Part shown: piece by piece, positions 24,272 to 32,184 of the stretch | How the letters are laid out: every line of letters begins with the position of its first letter | Numbering within the stretch: the stretch's first letter is position 1 | Source of the DNA: Bacillus sp. (in: firmicutes) | GTDB lineage: Bacteria > Bacillota > Bacilli > Bacillales > Bacillaceae | DNA length: 51,187 nucleotides | Reading direction: 5' to 3' | Assembly: GCA_031180805.1 (NCBI GenBank) | Contig: JAPSLL010000022.1 | Coordinates: 11,967 to 63,153 of the forward strand | Made by a program: the position numbers and the translations under genes | Notes under the pieces: model-generated | The model's database searches: none | The model's input: only the letters and a program-made list of their open reading frames with translations | What the model was told of the DNA's origin: nothing

Positions 24272-24770
24272 TCACTACATTGCCATCCTCTTCAATAAAG
24301 TCCTTATCTTGAACCCCACCGTTTTTTAAGATTACTTTTTCTGAGCCTTTATTCGTTTCATCACAAACAACAAGAACCTTTTGAAGGCCAAGCTCTCGTG
24401 CTTTTTCTAATGATAAGGAAAGTAGTTTTGTTGCATATCCCTTACCCCTTTCACTAGGGCGGATTCCATATCCAATATGCCCTCCGCAGTTGAATAGCCT
24501 ATCATTTAATTGGTGACGAATATTAACGGCCCCTATCACCTTTTTCCCTTCATCTACTAACCAATAAGTAGAGTCGGGCACCCAATTTCCCGGGAGATTT
24601 TCCCCCTCCTCAGAATCCTTTAATGATTGAATCATTTCTCGAAAATTTGTCGGGTCTTTACTTATTACCCAAGGTACCATTACCTCGCCACTTTCTTTCC
24701 ATTCATTATAAAAAGATAGATATTCAGATTCATATTCCATCGAAGGCTTAGTTAAAAATATTTGCTTCAA
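24249..24770 (-). CDS. GNAT-family N-acetyltransferase
   Basis: About 173 residues. Acetyl-CoA motif: GGHIGYGIRPSERGKGYATK, then LLSLSLEKARELGLQKVLVVCD and the usual GSEKVILKNGG. The N-terminus (KPSMEYESEYLSFYNEWKES, GEVMVPWVISKDP) fits a group of bacillary acetyltransferases of unknown substrate. I use TTG 24770, which has AGAAGG eight bases upstream; the GTG at 24779 touches that site. It is a single gene downstream of the fabH terminator, in the same direction. Confidence 0.8.
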   Translation of the reverse strand: MKQIFLTKPSMEYESEYLSFYNEWKESGEVMVPWVISKDPTNFREMIQSLKDSEEGENLPGNWVPDSTYWLVDEGKKVIGAVNIRHQLNDRLFNCGGHIGYGIRPSERGKGYATKLLSLSLEKARELGLQKVLVVCDETNKGSEKVILKNGGVQDKDFIEEDGNVVKRFWIHI

Positions 24771-24863
24771 AAAAATCACCTTCTAACATATTTTTCTAAT
24801 TAGTATTCGGTTTACGGACTAAAAACTCCTTTTTATTTTCGCGATTCCTTGATTTTTCAAAAG

Positions 24864-24900
24864 TAAAAAAAGCGTTTCTGAATCTTCATCCAGAAACGCT
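24864..24900 (-). terminator. Terminator of fabH
   Basis: AGCGTTTCTG (24871-24880) pairs perfectly with CAGAAACGCT (24891-24900) and is followed on the minus strand by seven T. It lies 16 bp after the fabH stop. Confidence 0.88.
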
Positions 24901-24915
24901 CTTTTAATAGCGAAA

Positions 24916-25923
24916 TCATAATAGGGTTGGGGGATTAAGCATTTCATCAAAATTCATTTCAAGTAGCTGCCCAGCATGAACTAAGCCTGAACCAAATCCA
25001 TACATTAAAACCTTGTCTCCGTTTTTAACTTTCCCCTCGCGAATTCCAAGGTCAAGCGCTAAAGGAATTGTTGCAGCTGAGGTGTTTCCATAGTTGACTA
25101 AGCTATAAAGTGTTTTCTCCATAGGATAATTCAATTTTTCACAAATTGGCTCGATCAACCGTAAGTTTGCGCTATGAGGTATAAACCAATCCACTTCGTC
25201 CAAGCTCATATGTGCCTTATCCAAAATATGTCTAATGTTATCCGGAACGTTTCGAACAACCCAACGAAAAACTTCTCTACCATTTTGAACAAGATATTGC
25301 GTATCAACTAATTCAATATTATTTACCTGCTTTGCTAGGCCTGTGCGATATACGTGTTGGGCTCCACTCCCATCACTTCCCATATGAAACCCAATGAAGC
25401 GATTTGAGCGTTCATCCCTTTCAATTAAAACAGCACCTGCACCATCGCCAAATAAAACACATGTACTTCGATCGGTATAATCAGTAATTTTTGAAAGTGT
25501 TTCTGCCCCGATAACAAGTACCTTTTTATGAAGACCTGATGCAATATAGCTATTTGCTGTATGCAATGCATAAACAAAACCTGCACATGCTGCACTTACA
25601 TCAATGGCACCTGTTCTTGGTATATTTAATCTGTTTTGGATGATGCTCGAAACAGATGGAAAGGGGAAATCTGGCGTGCTAGTTGCTACGATTATCATAT
25701 CGACATCATCGACTTTTTTATTATATCGTTTCATTAAATCCTCTACGGCAAATACACATAAATCACTTGTAAATTCGTTAGGGCCGGCAATTCTGCGCTC
25801 TTCAATTCCTGTTCTTTGAATAATCCAATCATTACTTGTTTCAACGATTTGCTCAAGATCAAAATTTGTTAACCTTTTTTCAGGCACATAAGTCCCGATT
25901 GCTGTCATTCTTGCACCAAACAT
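24916..25923 (-). CDS. fabH: Beta-ketoacyl-ACP synthase III (FabH)
   Basis: About 335 residues. FabH condenses acyl-CoA with malonyl-ACP to start fatty acid synthesis in the cytoplasm and in bacilli prefers branched starters. The catalytic triad is visible: Cys in IDVSAACAGFVYAL (about residue 113), His in WFIPHSANLRLI and Asn in LVNYGNTSAATIP; the C-terminal DKVLMYGFGSGLVHAGQLL is intact. It resembles the second Bacillus isozyme, FabHB, in being a lone gene. I start at ATG 25923 with AGGTGGAG just upstream; the GTG at 25932 lies within it. A FapR-type box overlaps the promoter, so malonyl-CoA should induce it. Confidence 0.92.
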   Translation of the reverse strand: MFGARMTAIGTYVPEKRLTNFDLEQIVETSNDWIIQRTGIEERRIAGPNEFTSDLCVFAVEDLMKRYNKKVDDVDMIIVATSTPDFPFPSVSSIIQNRLNIPRTGAIDVSAACAGFVYALHTANSYIASGLHKKVLVIGAETLSKITDYTDRSTCVLFGDGAGAVLIERDERSNRFIGFHMGSDGSGAQHVYRTGLAKQVNNIELVDTQYLVQNGREVFRWVVRNVPDNIRHILDKAHMSLDEVDWFIPHSANLRLIEPICEKLNYPMEKTLYSLVNYGNTSAATIPLALDLGIREGKVKNGDKVLMYGFGSGLVHAGQLLEMNFDEMLNPPTLL

Positions 25924-25953
25924 TTTCTCCACCTACTTTTTTAAAGGTTAGTA

Positions 25954-25997
25954 CTAGTATCTGGTACTAATTATACCATAAAATATTTAATTTCCAA
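25954..25997 (-). promoter_or_regulatory. fabH promoter with FapR operator
   Basis: On the minus strand TTGGAA (25992-25997) and TATAAT (25970-25975) are 16 bp apart. Overlapping and just downstream is TTAGTACCAGATACTAG (25954-25970), which matches the FapR consensus TTAGTACCTGATACTAA in all but two positions. FapR represses lipid genes and is released by malonyl-CoA. The consensus is from memory. Confidence 0.8.
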
Positions 25998-26098
25998 TGG
26001 TTACCTTTTCACAACAATTAAATTCCCCTACTATTATGGAAAAAAGACTGTTTTCTCATTCGTTACTAGTGAAAAATTACTGCCCTCAAAAAAGGAGC

Positions 26099-26138
26099 AA
26101 AAAAAAAGCACAGTCCCCAATTCTATAAGGGATTGCAC
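26099..26138 (-). terminator. Terminator of spoIID
   Basis: An imperfect stem with wobble pairs (GCACAGTCCCC at 26108-26118 with GGGATTGCAC further right) precedes a run of nine or more T on the minus strand. It lies 25-65 bp after the spoIID stop. Confidence 0.6.
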
Positions 26139-26163
26139 TAATCATGACCCATAAAACTATAAA

Positions 26164-27201
26164 CTATTTCTTTGCAACGATCGTATCAACGAAAGGTTCA
26201 ACAGAGGAAATTGATACATCCTGATAATAATATTTTACAATGTCTTCGTAATTTTTCCCTTCCTTTGCCATCCCATTTGCTCCATATTGACTCATACCAA
26301 CACCATGACCATAGCCTTTAGTTGTAAAGATTAGGTTTTCACCACTTTGTTCTACCTCAAAATCATTGGAGGGTAGTCCAAGCTTTTCTCTTATATGTAC
26401 TCCTGTGAATTCCTGATCATCTATTTCGATTGTAGCTACTCGATTGCTTTCTGTAAGTTTTTTTTCTCCAATAATGTCCGTTTGTCTGTCCAATTGAATC
26501 CCAAGTGCCTTTTCTACTTCAGAAATCGTTACAACAACTTGGTCATTAAATTTGGGAGATTCTTTATCCCAAGGACTTGCAACACTTCGTAAATAAGGAT
26601 AGCTATGTTCCCAATAATCTTCTGAGTTTTCTGTATAGCCATTGCTTGTTGAATGAAAGGAAGGATCAATTGGTTTCCCTTCATATGTTAAGATTTGACC
26701 TTGTGTTGCATAAACCGCTTCCTGAATTTTAGTGATATTTGATTGATAATTGTCTCCCCACTGCTTGGCTAATTCAGCTTTATTTTTATAAACTTGATAG
26801 TTTTCGGGATTATCAGAGATGTCAGCATTTACGCGAAGTAATTCCTCATCTTTAGAGCTATCAGGCGCAACCATTTTATTAACTAAAAATGTTCTTGCTG
26901 CCAGCGCTTGAGCCTTTAATGCCTCTAATTCAAACGTTGCTGGCATTTCAGATGCAACAACACCTACAACATATTCCTCAAACGATACATTTTCAATTTC
27001 CTTTAAACTTGTCCTATACACTGAAACCTCAACTGCTTGATTTGCTGCTTCATTTGCCATTACATTGTTCTTATCAATTTTTAAATCTAATTCCTCATTA
27101 CCTTTATTCTCTGAAAACGAGACTACTAGTATTGACGGTATTAATAGAACTATAATAAAAGCTGAAAAGACGATCCATAATAATGGACTGATTTTAATCA
27201 T
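26164..27201 (-). CDS. spoIID: SpoIID-family lytic transglycosylase
   Basis: About 345 residues with one N-terminal membrane anchor (PLLWIVFSAFIIVLLIPSIL) and the SpoIID domain outside. The catalytic region VSFEEYVVGVVASEMPATFE, then LEALKAQALAARTF, carries the conserved Glu of ASEMP; the later YGHGVGMSQYGANGMAKEG and Cys-free middle SFHSTSNGYTENSEDYW are family signatures. SpoIID cuts denuded glycan strands made by SpoIIP during engulfment. ATG 27201 has GGAGGG five bases upstream. In B. subtilis spoIID follows murAA; here it stands alone, facing a sigma/SpoIIP-fusion pair. It may be the canonical gene moved, or a paralogue. Confidence 0.88.
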   Translation of the reverse strand: MIKISPLLWIVFSAFIIVLLIPSILVVSFSENKGNEELDLKIDKNNVMANEAANQAVEVSVYRTSLKEIENVSFEEYVVGVVASEMPATFELEALKAQALAARTFLVNKMVAPDSSKDEELLRVNADISDNPENYQVYKNKAELAKQWGDNYQSNITKIQEAVYATQGQILTYEGKPIDPSFHSTSNGYTENSEDYWEHSYPYLRSVASPWDKESPKFNDQVVVTISEVEKALGIQLDRQTDIIGEKKLTESNRVATIEIDDQEFTGVHIREKLGLPSNDFEVEQSGENLIFTTKGYGHGVGMSQYGANGMAKEGKNYEDIVKYYYQDVSISSVEPFVDTIVAKK

Positions 27202-27225
27202 TTTGCCCTCCAAGTGAATTTTCTT

Positions 27226-27258
27226 ATTATAGCCTATGTACTACCGCCTTGTTATATC
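27226..27258 (-). promoter_or_regulatory. Candidate sigma-E promoter of spoIID
   Basis: On the minus strand GATATAA (27252-27258) and CATAGGCT (27231-27238) are 13 bp apart, close to the sigma-E pattern (ATATT, then CATA-N3-T). A TATAAT at 27226-27231 offers a sigma-A alternative but lacks a clear -35. Spacing and match are moderate only. Confidence 0.4.
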
Positions 27259-27309
27259 ACCTTATTTTTCCAACTTATAGGAGGTTTTACTTCTTTTTTT
27301 ATGAGAAAC

Positions 27310-27335
27310 TGTAACTTTTTTCATTTTTATTCGAT
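27310..27335 (+). promoter_or_regulatory. Candidate ECF-type promoter
   Basis: TGTAAC (27310-27315), 16 bases of T-rich spacer and CGAT (27332-27335) fit the layout of Bacillus ECF promoters (TGAAAC-N16-CGTC) with two mismatches. It lies 38 bp before the sigma gene, where autoregulation would be expected. Confidence 0.45.
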
Positions 27336-27372
27336 TAATAACTGAACAGCTAAAACAAAAGGGGGAATACCA

Positions 27373-27915
27373 TTGTCAGACTCCAATAAATTAGTTGAAA
27401 TAATTGAGGAGGTATATGAACGGTATTATGGGGAGGTGTATAAATTTTTAATCTGTTACACAGGCAACAGAAACGATGCAGAAGATTTAACCCAGGAAGT
27501 TTTTATGAGAGTCATAAAGTCCTTCTCTACATTCAATAATGAAAGTAAATTAAAAACGTGGATACTTTCTATAGCTAAACATGTCGCAATTGACCATATG
27601 CGAAGAAGGAAGTTCCTCTCTATTTTTAAAGAAAGCTTTTTTCATCAGCTCCCTTCAAGCAAAAAGACACCTTATGAAATTCTTCAATTCAACGAAAATA
27701 AAAAACAATTATATGATGCTATTTTTGCACTAAAGACAAAATATAAGGCAGTGATTATCCTGAGAGGAATAAATGAATACTCCATTAAAGAAACTGCTGA
27801 AATATTAGATTGTTCTGAATCAAAGGTAAAGGTTGATTACCACCGAGGATTAATTGCACTGAAAAAGATATTACATATTAAGAATGAGGAGGAGGTATTT
27901 AATAATGCGAATTGA
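27373..27915 (+). CDS. ECF-type RNA polymerase sigma factor
   Basis: A 180-residue sigma-70 protein with only regions 2 and 4. Region 2: VYERYYGEVYKFLICYTGNR, then NDAEDLTQEVFMRVIKSF and LKTWILSIAKHVAIDHMRRR. Region 4: LYDAIFALKTKYKAVIILRG, then YSIKETAEILDCSESKVKVD, the DNA-binding helix-turn-helix for the -35 element. A TTG start at 27373 has AAAGGGGG seven bases upstream. The last 11 bases overlap the start of the next gene, whose product has an anti-sigma-like N-terminus, so the two are translationally coupled like sigma/anti-sigma pairs. A likely ECF promoter lies upstream. It does not match a named Bacillus sigma closely enough to name. Confidence 0.88.
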   Translation: MSDSNKLVEIIEEVYERYYGEVYKFLICYTGNRNDAEDLTQEVFMRVIKSFSTFNNESKLKTWILSIAKHVAIDHMRRRKFLSIFKESFFHQLPSSKKTPYEILQFNENKKQLYDAIFALKTKYKAVIILRGINEYSIKETAEILDCSESKVKVDYHRGLIALKKILHIKNEEEVFNNAN

Positions 27916-28837
27916 AGATGAAATTTTCGAATTAATTAGAAACTCTCCAGAATTAAAGCCTCGTGAACACTTTATACAACAAACAAAAATGAAGTTAATG
28001 AAAGAAGCAAAAAAATATAATCAAAGGCAAAAGCTTTTCAAAACATCTTTTTATTGTTCTAGTATCGCAGCAACTCTTGCAATCGTTATCTGGATTTCCT
28101 TTTTCGGAGGAATAACTTATATTTCAGATTCGGTTAGTCAAGTCATGGCATCCTTTCAAAAGAATACTACACATCAAGTATCTGAGAATCATGTAAATAC
28201 GCCAATTTCATCTAAAAATCCTAACGTTTTCATTTATCATACACATAATACTGAATCCTTTACAACATTAGCAAGTGACAAAAAAAGTTTTAGCGACAGC
28301 AAAGAAAATATTACTTTAGTTGGCAAAAAATTAAATGAGTCATTAAGGGATAAAGAGATTTATTCACTCCACAATAAAATAGATATTCAAAAAATACTTA
28401 AAAATGAAGGATTAAAATTTGAAGATTCCTATAAAGTATCACGCGAAATACTTAAAGGGGTTCTCGAAAAAAACAAAGATATCAAATTAGTACTAGATAT
28501 TCATAAGGACAGTAGCAAACGTGAAGAGTCAACTATAAAAATCAATGGAAAAAGTGTTTCAAGAATTTCTTTTGTCGTTTCAGCTATAAGTAGTAAGTAT
28601 GAGGAAAATAGAAAAATAGCAGATCTTTTTCATCATAAACTTCAAGAAAAGTATCCTGGACTTTCAAGAGGAGTTCTTGTCGGAGGAAAAGCAACTAAAA
28701 ACAACTATAACCAAGACTTATTCAACAATTCACTTCTAATAGAAATTGGCGGTCCAGAAAATACCTTGGAAGAGGAATATAGAAGTGTTGAAATTCTATC
28801 AGAGGTCATTGTAGACGTTTTAGATGAGATTGAGTAA
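27905..28837 (+). CDS. Anti-sigma-like membrane protein fused to a SpoIIP amidase domain
   Basis: A 310-residue protein. Residues 1-45 are a charged cytoplasmic helix pair (MRIEDEIFELIRNSPELKPR, FIQQTKMKLMKEAKKYNQ) of the kind that binds ECF sigma factors; residues 47-72 are one membrane helix; residues 105-310 are a complete SpoIIP-type zinc amidase. Zinc and catalytic candidates are His112 or His114 and Glu117 (IYHTHNTESF), His200 (LDIHKDS) and Glu280 (LIEIGGPENT); LEEKYPGLSRGV-like LQEKYPGLSRGVLVGG is also kept. SpoIIP removes stem peptides from peptidoglycan. ATG 27905 has GAGGAGGAGG and overlaps the sigma gene. I infer a membrane switch in which the outer amidase domain senses or cuts the wall. 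That the N-terminus is an anti-sigma domain rests on operon position and shape, not on a motif. Confidence 0.82.
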   Translation: MRIEDEIFELIRNSPELKPREHFIQQTKMKLMKEAKKYNQRQKLFKTSFYCSSIAATLAIVIWISFFGGITYISDSVSQVMASFQKNTTHQVSENHVNTPISSKNPNVFIYHTHNTESFTTLASDKKSFSDSKENITLVGKKLNESLRDKEIYSLHNKIDIQKILKNEGLKFEDSYKVSREILKGVLEKNKDIKLVLDIHKDSSKREESTIKINGKSVSRISFVVSAISSKYEENRKIADLFHHKLQEKYPGLSRGVLVGGKATKNNYNQDLFNNSLLIEIGGPENTLEEEYRSVEILSEVIVDVLDEIE

Positions 28838-29097
28838 AGAAGCCATGAGGATGTTTCATAAGGGCAAATTCCTTTTGAAGCAGCCTCCTTTGAAGTATCT
28901 CCTAACAATATCAAGGCTTCATTTCACAGGCGATGCATGATAGGTTGAATTTGTTAAATTCATTATTTATTTCAACTCCGTATTCATGATTATAAATCAG
29001 TACACCATTTCACTAAAACTCTTCAAAATTGAAACCTTTTTCTATCGATAAGCGACTATTTATGATGAATAAAAAATCTGAGGTGTGGTGTAATTAA

Positions 29098-29442
29098 TTG
29101 AAAAAACTCAACGGTATATTCTTTACTATGCTAATTGTTGTCGTGATTTCCGGTTGTTCATTGTTAGAAAAGTCAGCCGAGATGGAAGGTTATATTTTAG
29201 AGGTCGAAACAGACCATATATTATTTACTGAAAACACATCTCAAGAAGAATACAATAAAATAAAAGATTTATCTTTTGAAGAACTAACCTCTCTTAAACC
29301 AGGTCCTAGTCTCGTTTATTTAACGTATGATAAAACTAGCGATTTGCATAAAGGAGATAAAGTTGCTGTGACAATCTCAGGAGATATCCAAGCTTCCTAC
29401 CCCGGAGAAGCAAAAGCACGAAATATTAAAGTAATAGAATAA
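29098..29442 (+). CDS. DUF3221 lipoprotein
   Basis: A 114-residue exported lipoprotein. The signal peptide (KKLNGIFFTMLIVVVISGCS) ends in a lipobox with Cys20, so the mature protein is lipid-anchored outside the membrane. The body (EMEGYILEVETDHILFTENT, then HKGDKVAVTISGDIQASYPG) matches DUF3221, a beta-rich domain of unknown role common in bacilli. The start is TTG 29098 with AGGTGTGGTG upstream. It stands alone, 260 bp after the SpoIIP fusion; the gap holds a weak inverted repeat (GAAGCC and GGCTTC) but no gene. Confidence 0.82.
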   Translation: MKKLNGIFFTMLIVVVISGCSLLEKSAEMEGYILEVETDHILFTENTSQEEYNKIKDLSFEELTSLKPGPSLVYLTYDKTSDLHKGDKVAVTISGDIQASYPGEAKARNIKVIE

Positions 29443-29568
29443 TTTTTCTAGTAGAAAGATATAGAGACATAATAAACAATGGCTATTGCGAAATCTATAT
29501 GCCAATAATATAAAACCATTTTAATTGATTAGTAACATCTAGTATTTAATTGAGGCTCTAGCTATTAA

Positions 29569-29619
29569 AAAAGAAGAACAAGCAGTATTCCCGTATCAGG
29601 TACTAGTTGTTCTTCTTTT
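29569..29619. terminator. Bidirectional terminator
   Basis: AAAAGAAGAACAA (29569-29581) pairs perfectly with TTGTTCTTCTTTT (29607-29619). T-runs follow on both strands. It lies between the lipoprotein gene and the convergent hydrolase gene. Confidence 0.85.
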
Positions 29620-29642
29620 ATCAATCTTAAAGCTACTCACGA

Positions 29643-30326
29643 TTAGAGAAAGTCTTTTACAGCCGTTAAAAATGCTGGTAAATTATCATCATGTACAAAA
29701 TGTCCTGCATCTTCTATTGTCACTATTTTGCAATTGGGGATAAGCTCAGAAGCCTCCTGCAATTTATTTTGTGGGATATGACTTGACTGACCACCGATAA
29801 TTAGAGTTGGTACGCTAATGTCTGGAAGCTGCTCCCACCATTTTGGGTTAGGATTATTAAGCTGCTGGATGATTGACTGAATGACAAGCCAATCGAAGGG
29901 TACAGGCTCAGACGGTTTCGGTGGAACTTCCAGCTGCTCTCCGGTAAAAGGTGGGGGAGTGTCCACAACAATCAACCTTTCTACCCTTGATGGATATGCT
30001 TCAGCGAAAAGATAGGAGACAGTTCCTCCCATCGAGTGACCCATTAGTGTAAACCTCCCCAAATTCAGGGCATCCGCAAAATCTAGCAAATCTTTACACA
30101 TTAATTCAAATGTGTATGCATTCGTTCTTGCACTTCCACCATGTCCCCGCTGGTCTAAAGCAAAAATATGGTAATCCTCACCTAAAACAGCAGCGACATT
30201 ATTCCAAGACTCCCCACTCATTCCTAATGCGTGAAGTGCAATAAGAGGTGGTGCAGTAGGCTCTCCGCTTTCATGATATTGCAATGTAAGTCCATTCACA
30301 TCTATTTGTTTTACGCGTGTTTCCAT
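29643..30326 (-). CDS. Alpha/beta-fold hydrolase
   Basis: A 227-residue alpha/beta hydrolase, somewhat short (270 is usual), with a small cap. The oxyanion region is LIALHALGMSGESWNNV, the nucleophile elbow is LMGHSMGGTVSYLFAEAYPS (Ser of GHSMGG) and the catalytic His is in TIEDAGHFVHDDN. The position where many members have the acidic residue reads GGQSSHIPQ, with Ser instead of Asp, so the acid may come from another strand. The substrate is unknown. It follows a TetR gene by 94 bp on the same strand, so the two may be co-transcribed and the regulator may respond to its substrate. Confidence 0.82.
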   Translation of the reverse strand: METRVKQIDVNGLTLQYHESGEPTAPPLIALHALGMSGESWNNVAAVLGEDYHIFALDQRGHGGSARTNAYTFELMCKDLLDFADALNLGRFTLMGHSMGGTVSYLFAEAYPSRVERLIVVDTPPPFTGEQLEVPPKPSEPVPFDWLVIQSIIQQLNNPNPKWWEQLPDISVPTLIIGGQSSHIPQNKLQEASELIPNCKIVTIEDAGHFVHDDNLPAFLTAVKDFL

Positions 30327-30420
30327 CTCCTAGCATCCCCTTTGTTTAAGATCGTCTTTATATACTTTTTAGTTAAGCAAACAATTCTACTATTCTAGTA
30401 TCATTTTTCGTCCTACTCCC

Positions 30421-31005
30421 CTAGTTACAAAACTCATTCATGATTTGCTTCTTTAACTCTTCTATCGGAAACTTCTGTGGATAGGTAGAAATCATATACA
30501 TAATTCCTTGGAGTACAGATGAAAAATATAATGAGCGTTGTCTCGGATTATCAACTCCTTGCCTCTCAAATATTTCACATTGTAATTCATATAGTCTTGC
30601 ATTTTCCTCAATCAGTAGTCTGCTATATTTTATAAGCTCTTCATCTGCTGCTGGCTGTGTTTGCAAATGAAGATAGAACCGGTGTACCTCAGGATTTTGC
30701 TGGATATTATCAATCGCTCCGTTAATAATATGTTCAAGCTGTTTACTAGGTGTATCAATAGACTTTGCTCCTTCCATTACTTCAACAACTTCGTTAATTC
30801 TTTCATCAACCATTTCAGATAGTAACTCTTCCTTACCACTGTAATAATTGTAGAGTAATCCTTTTGAAATATCTGCTTGCTTTGCTATATCGTTAATCGA
30901 TGTTGCATAATATCCTCTATTTATAAACAATTGCATAGCTGCAATACGAATTTTATCTATAGAGAGTTGACGAATACGTTCATTTTCTTCGGGAGTACGT
31001 GGCAT
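30421..31005 (-). CDS. TetR-family regulator
   Basis: A 194-residue regulator. The helix-turn-helix is residues 18-62: KIRIAAMQLFINRGYYATSI, then NDIAKQADISKGLLYNYYSG and KEELL. The rest is a helical ligand-binding domain. ATG 31005 has GGAGG eleven bases upstream. It is encoded upstream of and parallel to the alpha/beta hydrolase, which is its most likely target. The gap from 31006 to 31261 contains no feature that I can support. Confidence 0.83.
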   Translation of the reverse strand: MPRTPEENERIRQLSIDKIRIAAMQLFINRGYYATSINDIAKQADISKGLLYNYYSGKEELLSEMVDERINEVVEVMEGAKSIDTPSKQLEHIINGAIDNIQQNPEVHRFYLHLQTQPAADEELIKYSRLLIEENARLYELQCEIFERQGVDNPRQRSLYFSSVLQGIMYMISTYPQKFPIEELKKQIMNEFCN

Positions 31006-31261
31006 GATAGTTCAATCCTCCGTGATGCTATATTACTGCTAGAATTTTAATAAAATTTTGAGCTTGTATTTGCTCCAAATAAATCTCTGAACAGCAATTC
31101 CTTTCCTAACAGTATCAGCTTTATAATATTTACCATTTCATTTTAGTATTGAATGAACGTTTAGTCAATTAAAAATAATCTATAAGAAAGCCTTATAAAA
31201 AGAAAAAGGTATCCCAGTTTATAACAGAAACACCTCATTTGCACATACACTAGAAATATAA

Positions 31262-31492
31262 TCAAATAGCATGATTATGTTTTTTATTCTTTTTGTCGCC
31301 TTGCTCCTCATCCACAGCTAAAATTTCTCGTTCCTCTTGAAATTCGACTTCCGATTGTCCTGTTATTTCATCAAATGGAGTATAGATAAGCTCTACACTT
31401 TTTTTCTTTACAAATACTTTGTAAAATCCAATTCCAACTAATAGTACTATAGCGACTGGAAAACCTACGACCATTAAATCAATCGGGCTCAT
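31262..31492 (-). CDS. DUF3951 small membrane protein
   Basis: A 76-residue protein with one N-terminal membrane helix (LMVVGFPVAIVLLVGIGFYK) and a charged cytoplasmic tail. The tail segment VELIYTPFDEITGQSEVEFQ followed by acidic residues matches the DUF3951 family of bacilli. The function is unknown. ATG 31492 has a GGGAAAT-type ribosome site (AAAGGGGAAAT). It lies 49 bp from the next gene upstream on the same strand and could share its transcript. Confidence 0.75.
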   Translation of the reverse strand: MSPIDLMVVGFPVAIVLLVGIGFYKVFVKKKSVELIYTPFDEITGQSEVEFQEEREILAVDEEQGDKKNKKHNHAI

Positions 31493-31540
31493 TTTATTTC
31501 CCCTTTATTTTTCCTCTTATATCCTTCACTTTTCAACAAC

Positions 31541-32131
31541 CTATTTAAACATCTTTTCGATATGATGAAGTTCTACCTTATCTTTTTCCTTTCGAGCATC
31601 GATATACTCATTTTCGTTCGTTATTTTTAATTCTCCATTCTTAAAGAATGCCAACAACCGCTTAGCTTCTTTGATAATTTTATCTTTACTGCTATTTAGC
31701 ATTTCTCTTTTACGCTCAAACTCATGTTTATCCCATTGATCTATTTGATTAAGCTTTGGAAATGTATCGATTCCGGTAATGTAAGTAAGCCCTAGAAATC
31801 GAAGAAAGGAATAGCCATTGCAATAGTCATCATACAATTGCTCTAATAGCTCAACTAGATCACCTTCATTTGCTATTATATTTTCCAAAAGTGACATCAT
31901 TCGCTGCTGCTCGAACTGTCCAAAGGGAATTTCCATTCGAATAAGTGTCTCTAATTTATTTTTGATATACTTCTCTCTATAATCCAAATCTAATAAGAGA
32001 AAATAAAAATCATATCCGTAAATATTTTCAATATCATCCGTATTATAAAGCCACTTTTCAAATTCTGAAATACTAATCTTTTCTTTATAAACATTGTAAA
32101 ACTGTCTTTGAATATCGGTTATCCTACTCAC
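31541..32131 (-). CDS. Uncharacterised helical protein, possibly immunity-like
   Basis: A 196-residue soluble protein, rich in aromatic and acidic residues, predicted mostly helical: YKEKISISEFEKWLYNTDDI, FYFLLLDLDYREKYIKNKLE, ELLEQLYDDYCNGYSFLRFL. I do not recognise the family with certainty. The opening ISISEFEKWLY pattern and the acidic, helical make-up are common among immunity proteins of contact-dependent toxins, but no toxin gene is in the window. It is followed by the DUF3951 gene and preceded by another unknown gene, 53 bp away, on the same strand. Confidence 0.65.
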   Translation of the reverse strand: MSRITDIQRQFYNVYKEKISISEFEKWLYNTDDIENIYGYDFYFLLLDLDYREKYIKNKLETLIRMEIPFGQFEQQRMMSLLENIIANEGDLVELLEQLYDDYCNGYSFLRFLGLTYITGIDTFPKLNQIDQWDKHEFERKREMLNSSKDKIIKEAKRLLAFFKNGELKITNENEYIDARKEKDKVELHHIEKMFK

Positions 32132-32184
32132 GTCTATCCCCCTTCTTACTGAAACGCATGCTGTTAAACCTAAATTACATTCCC

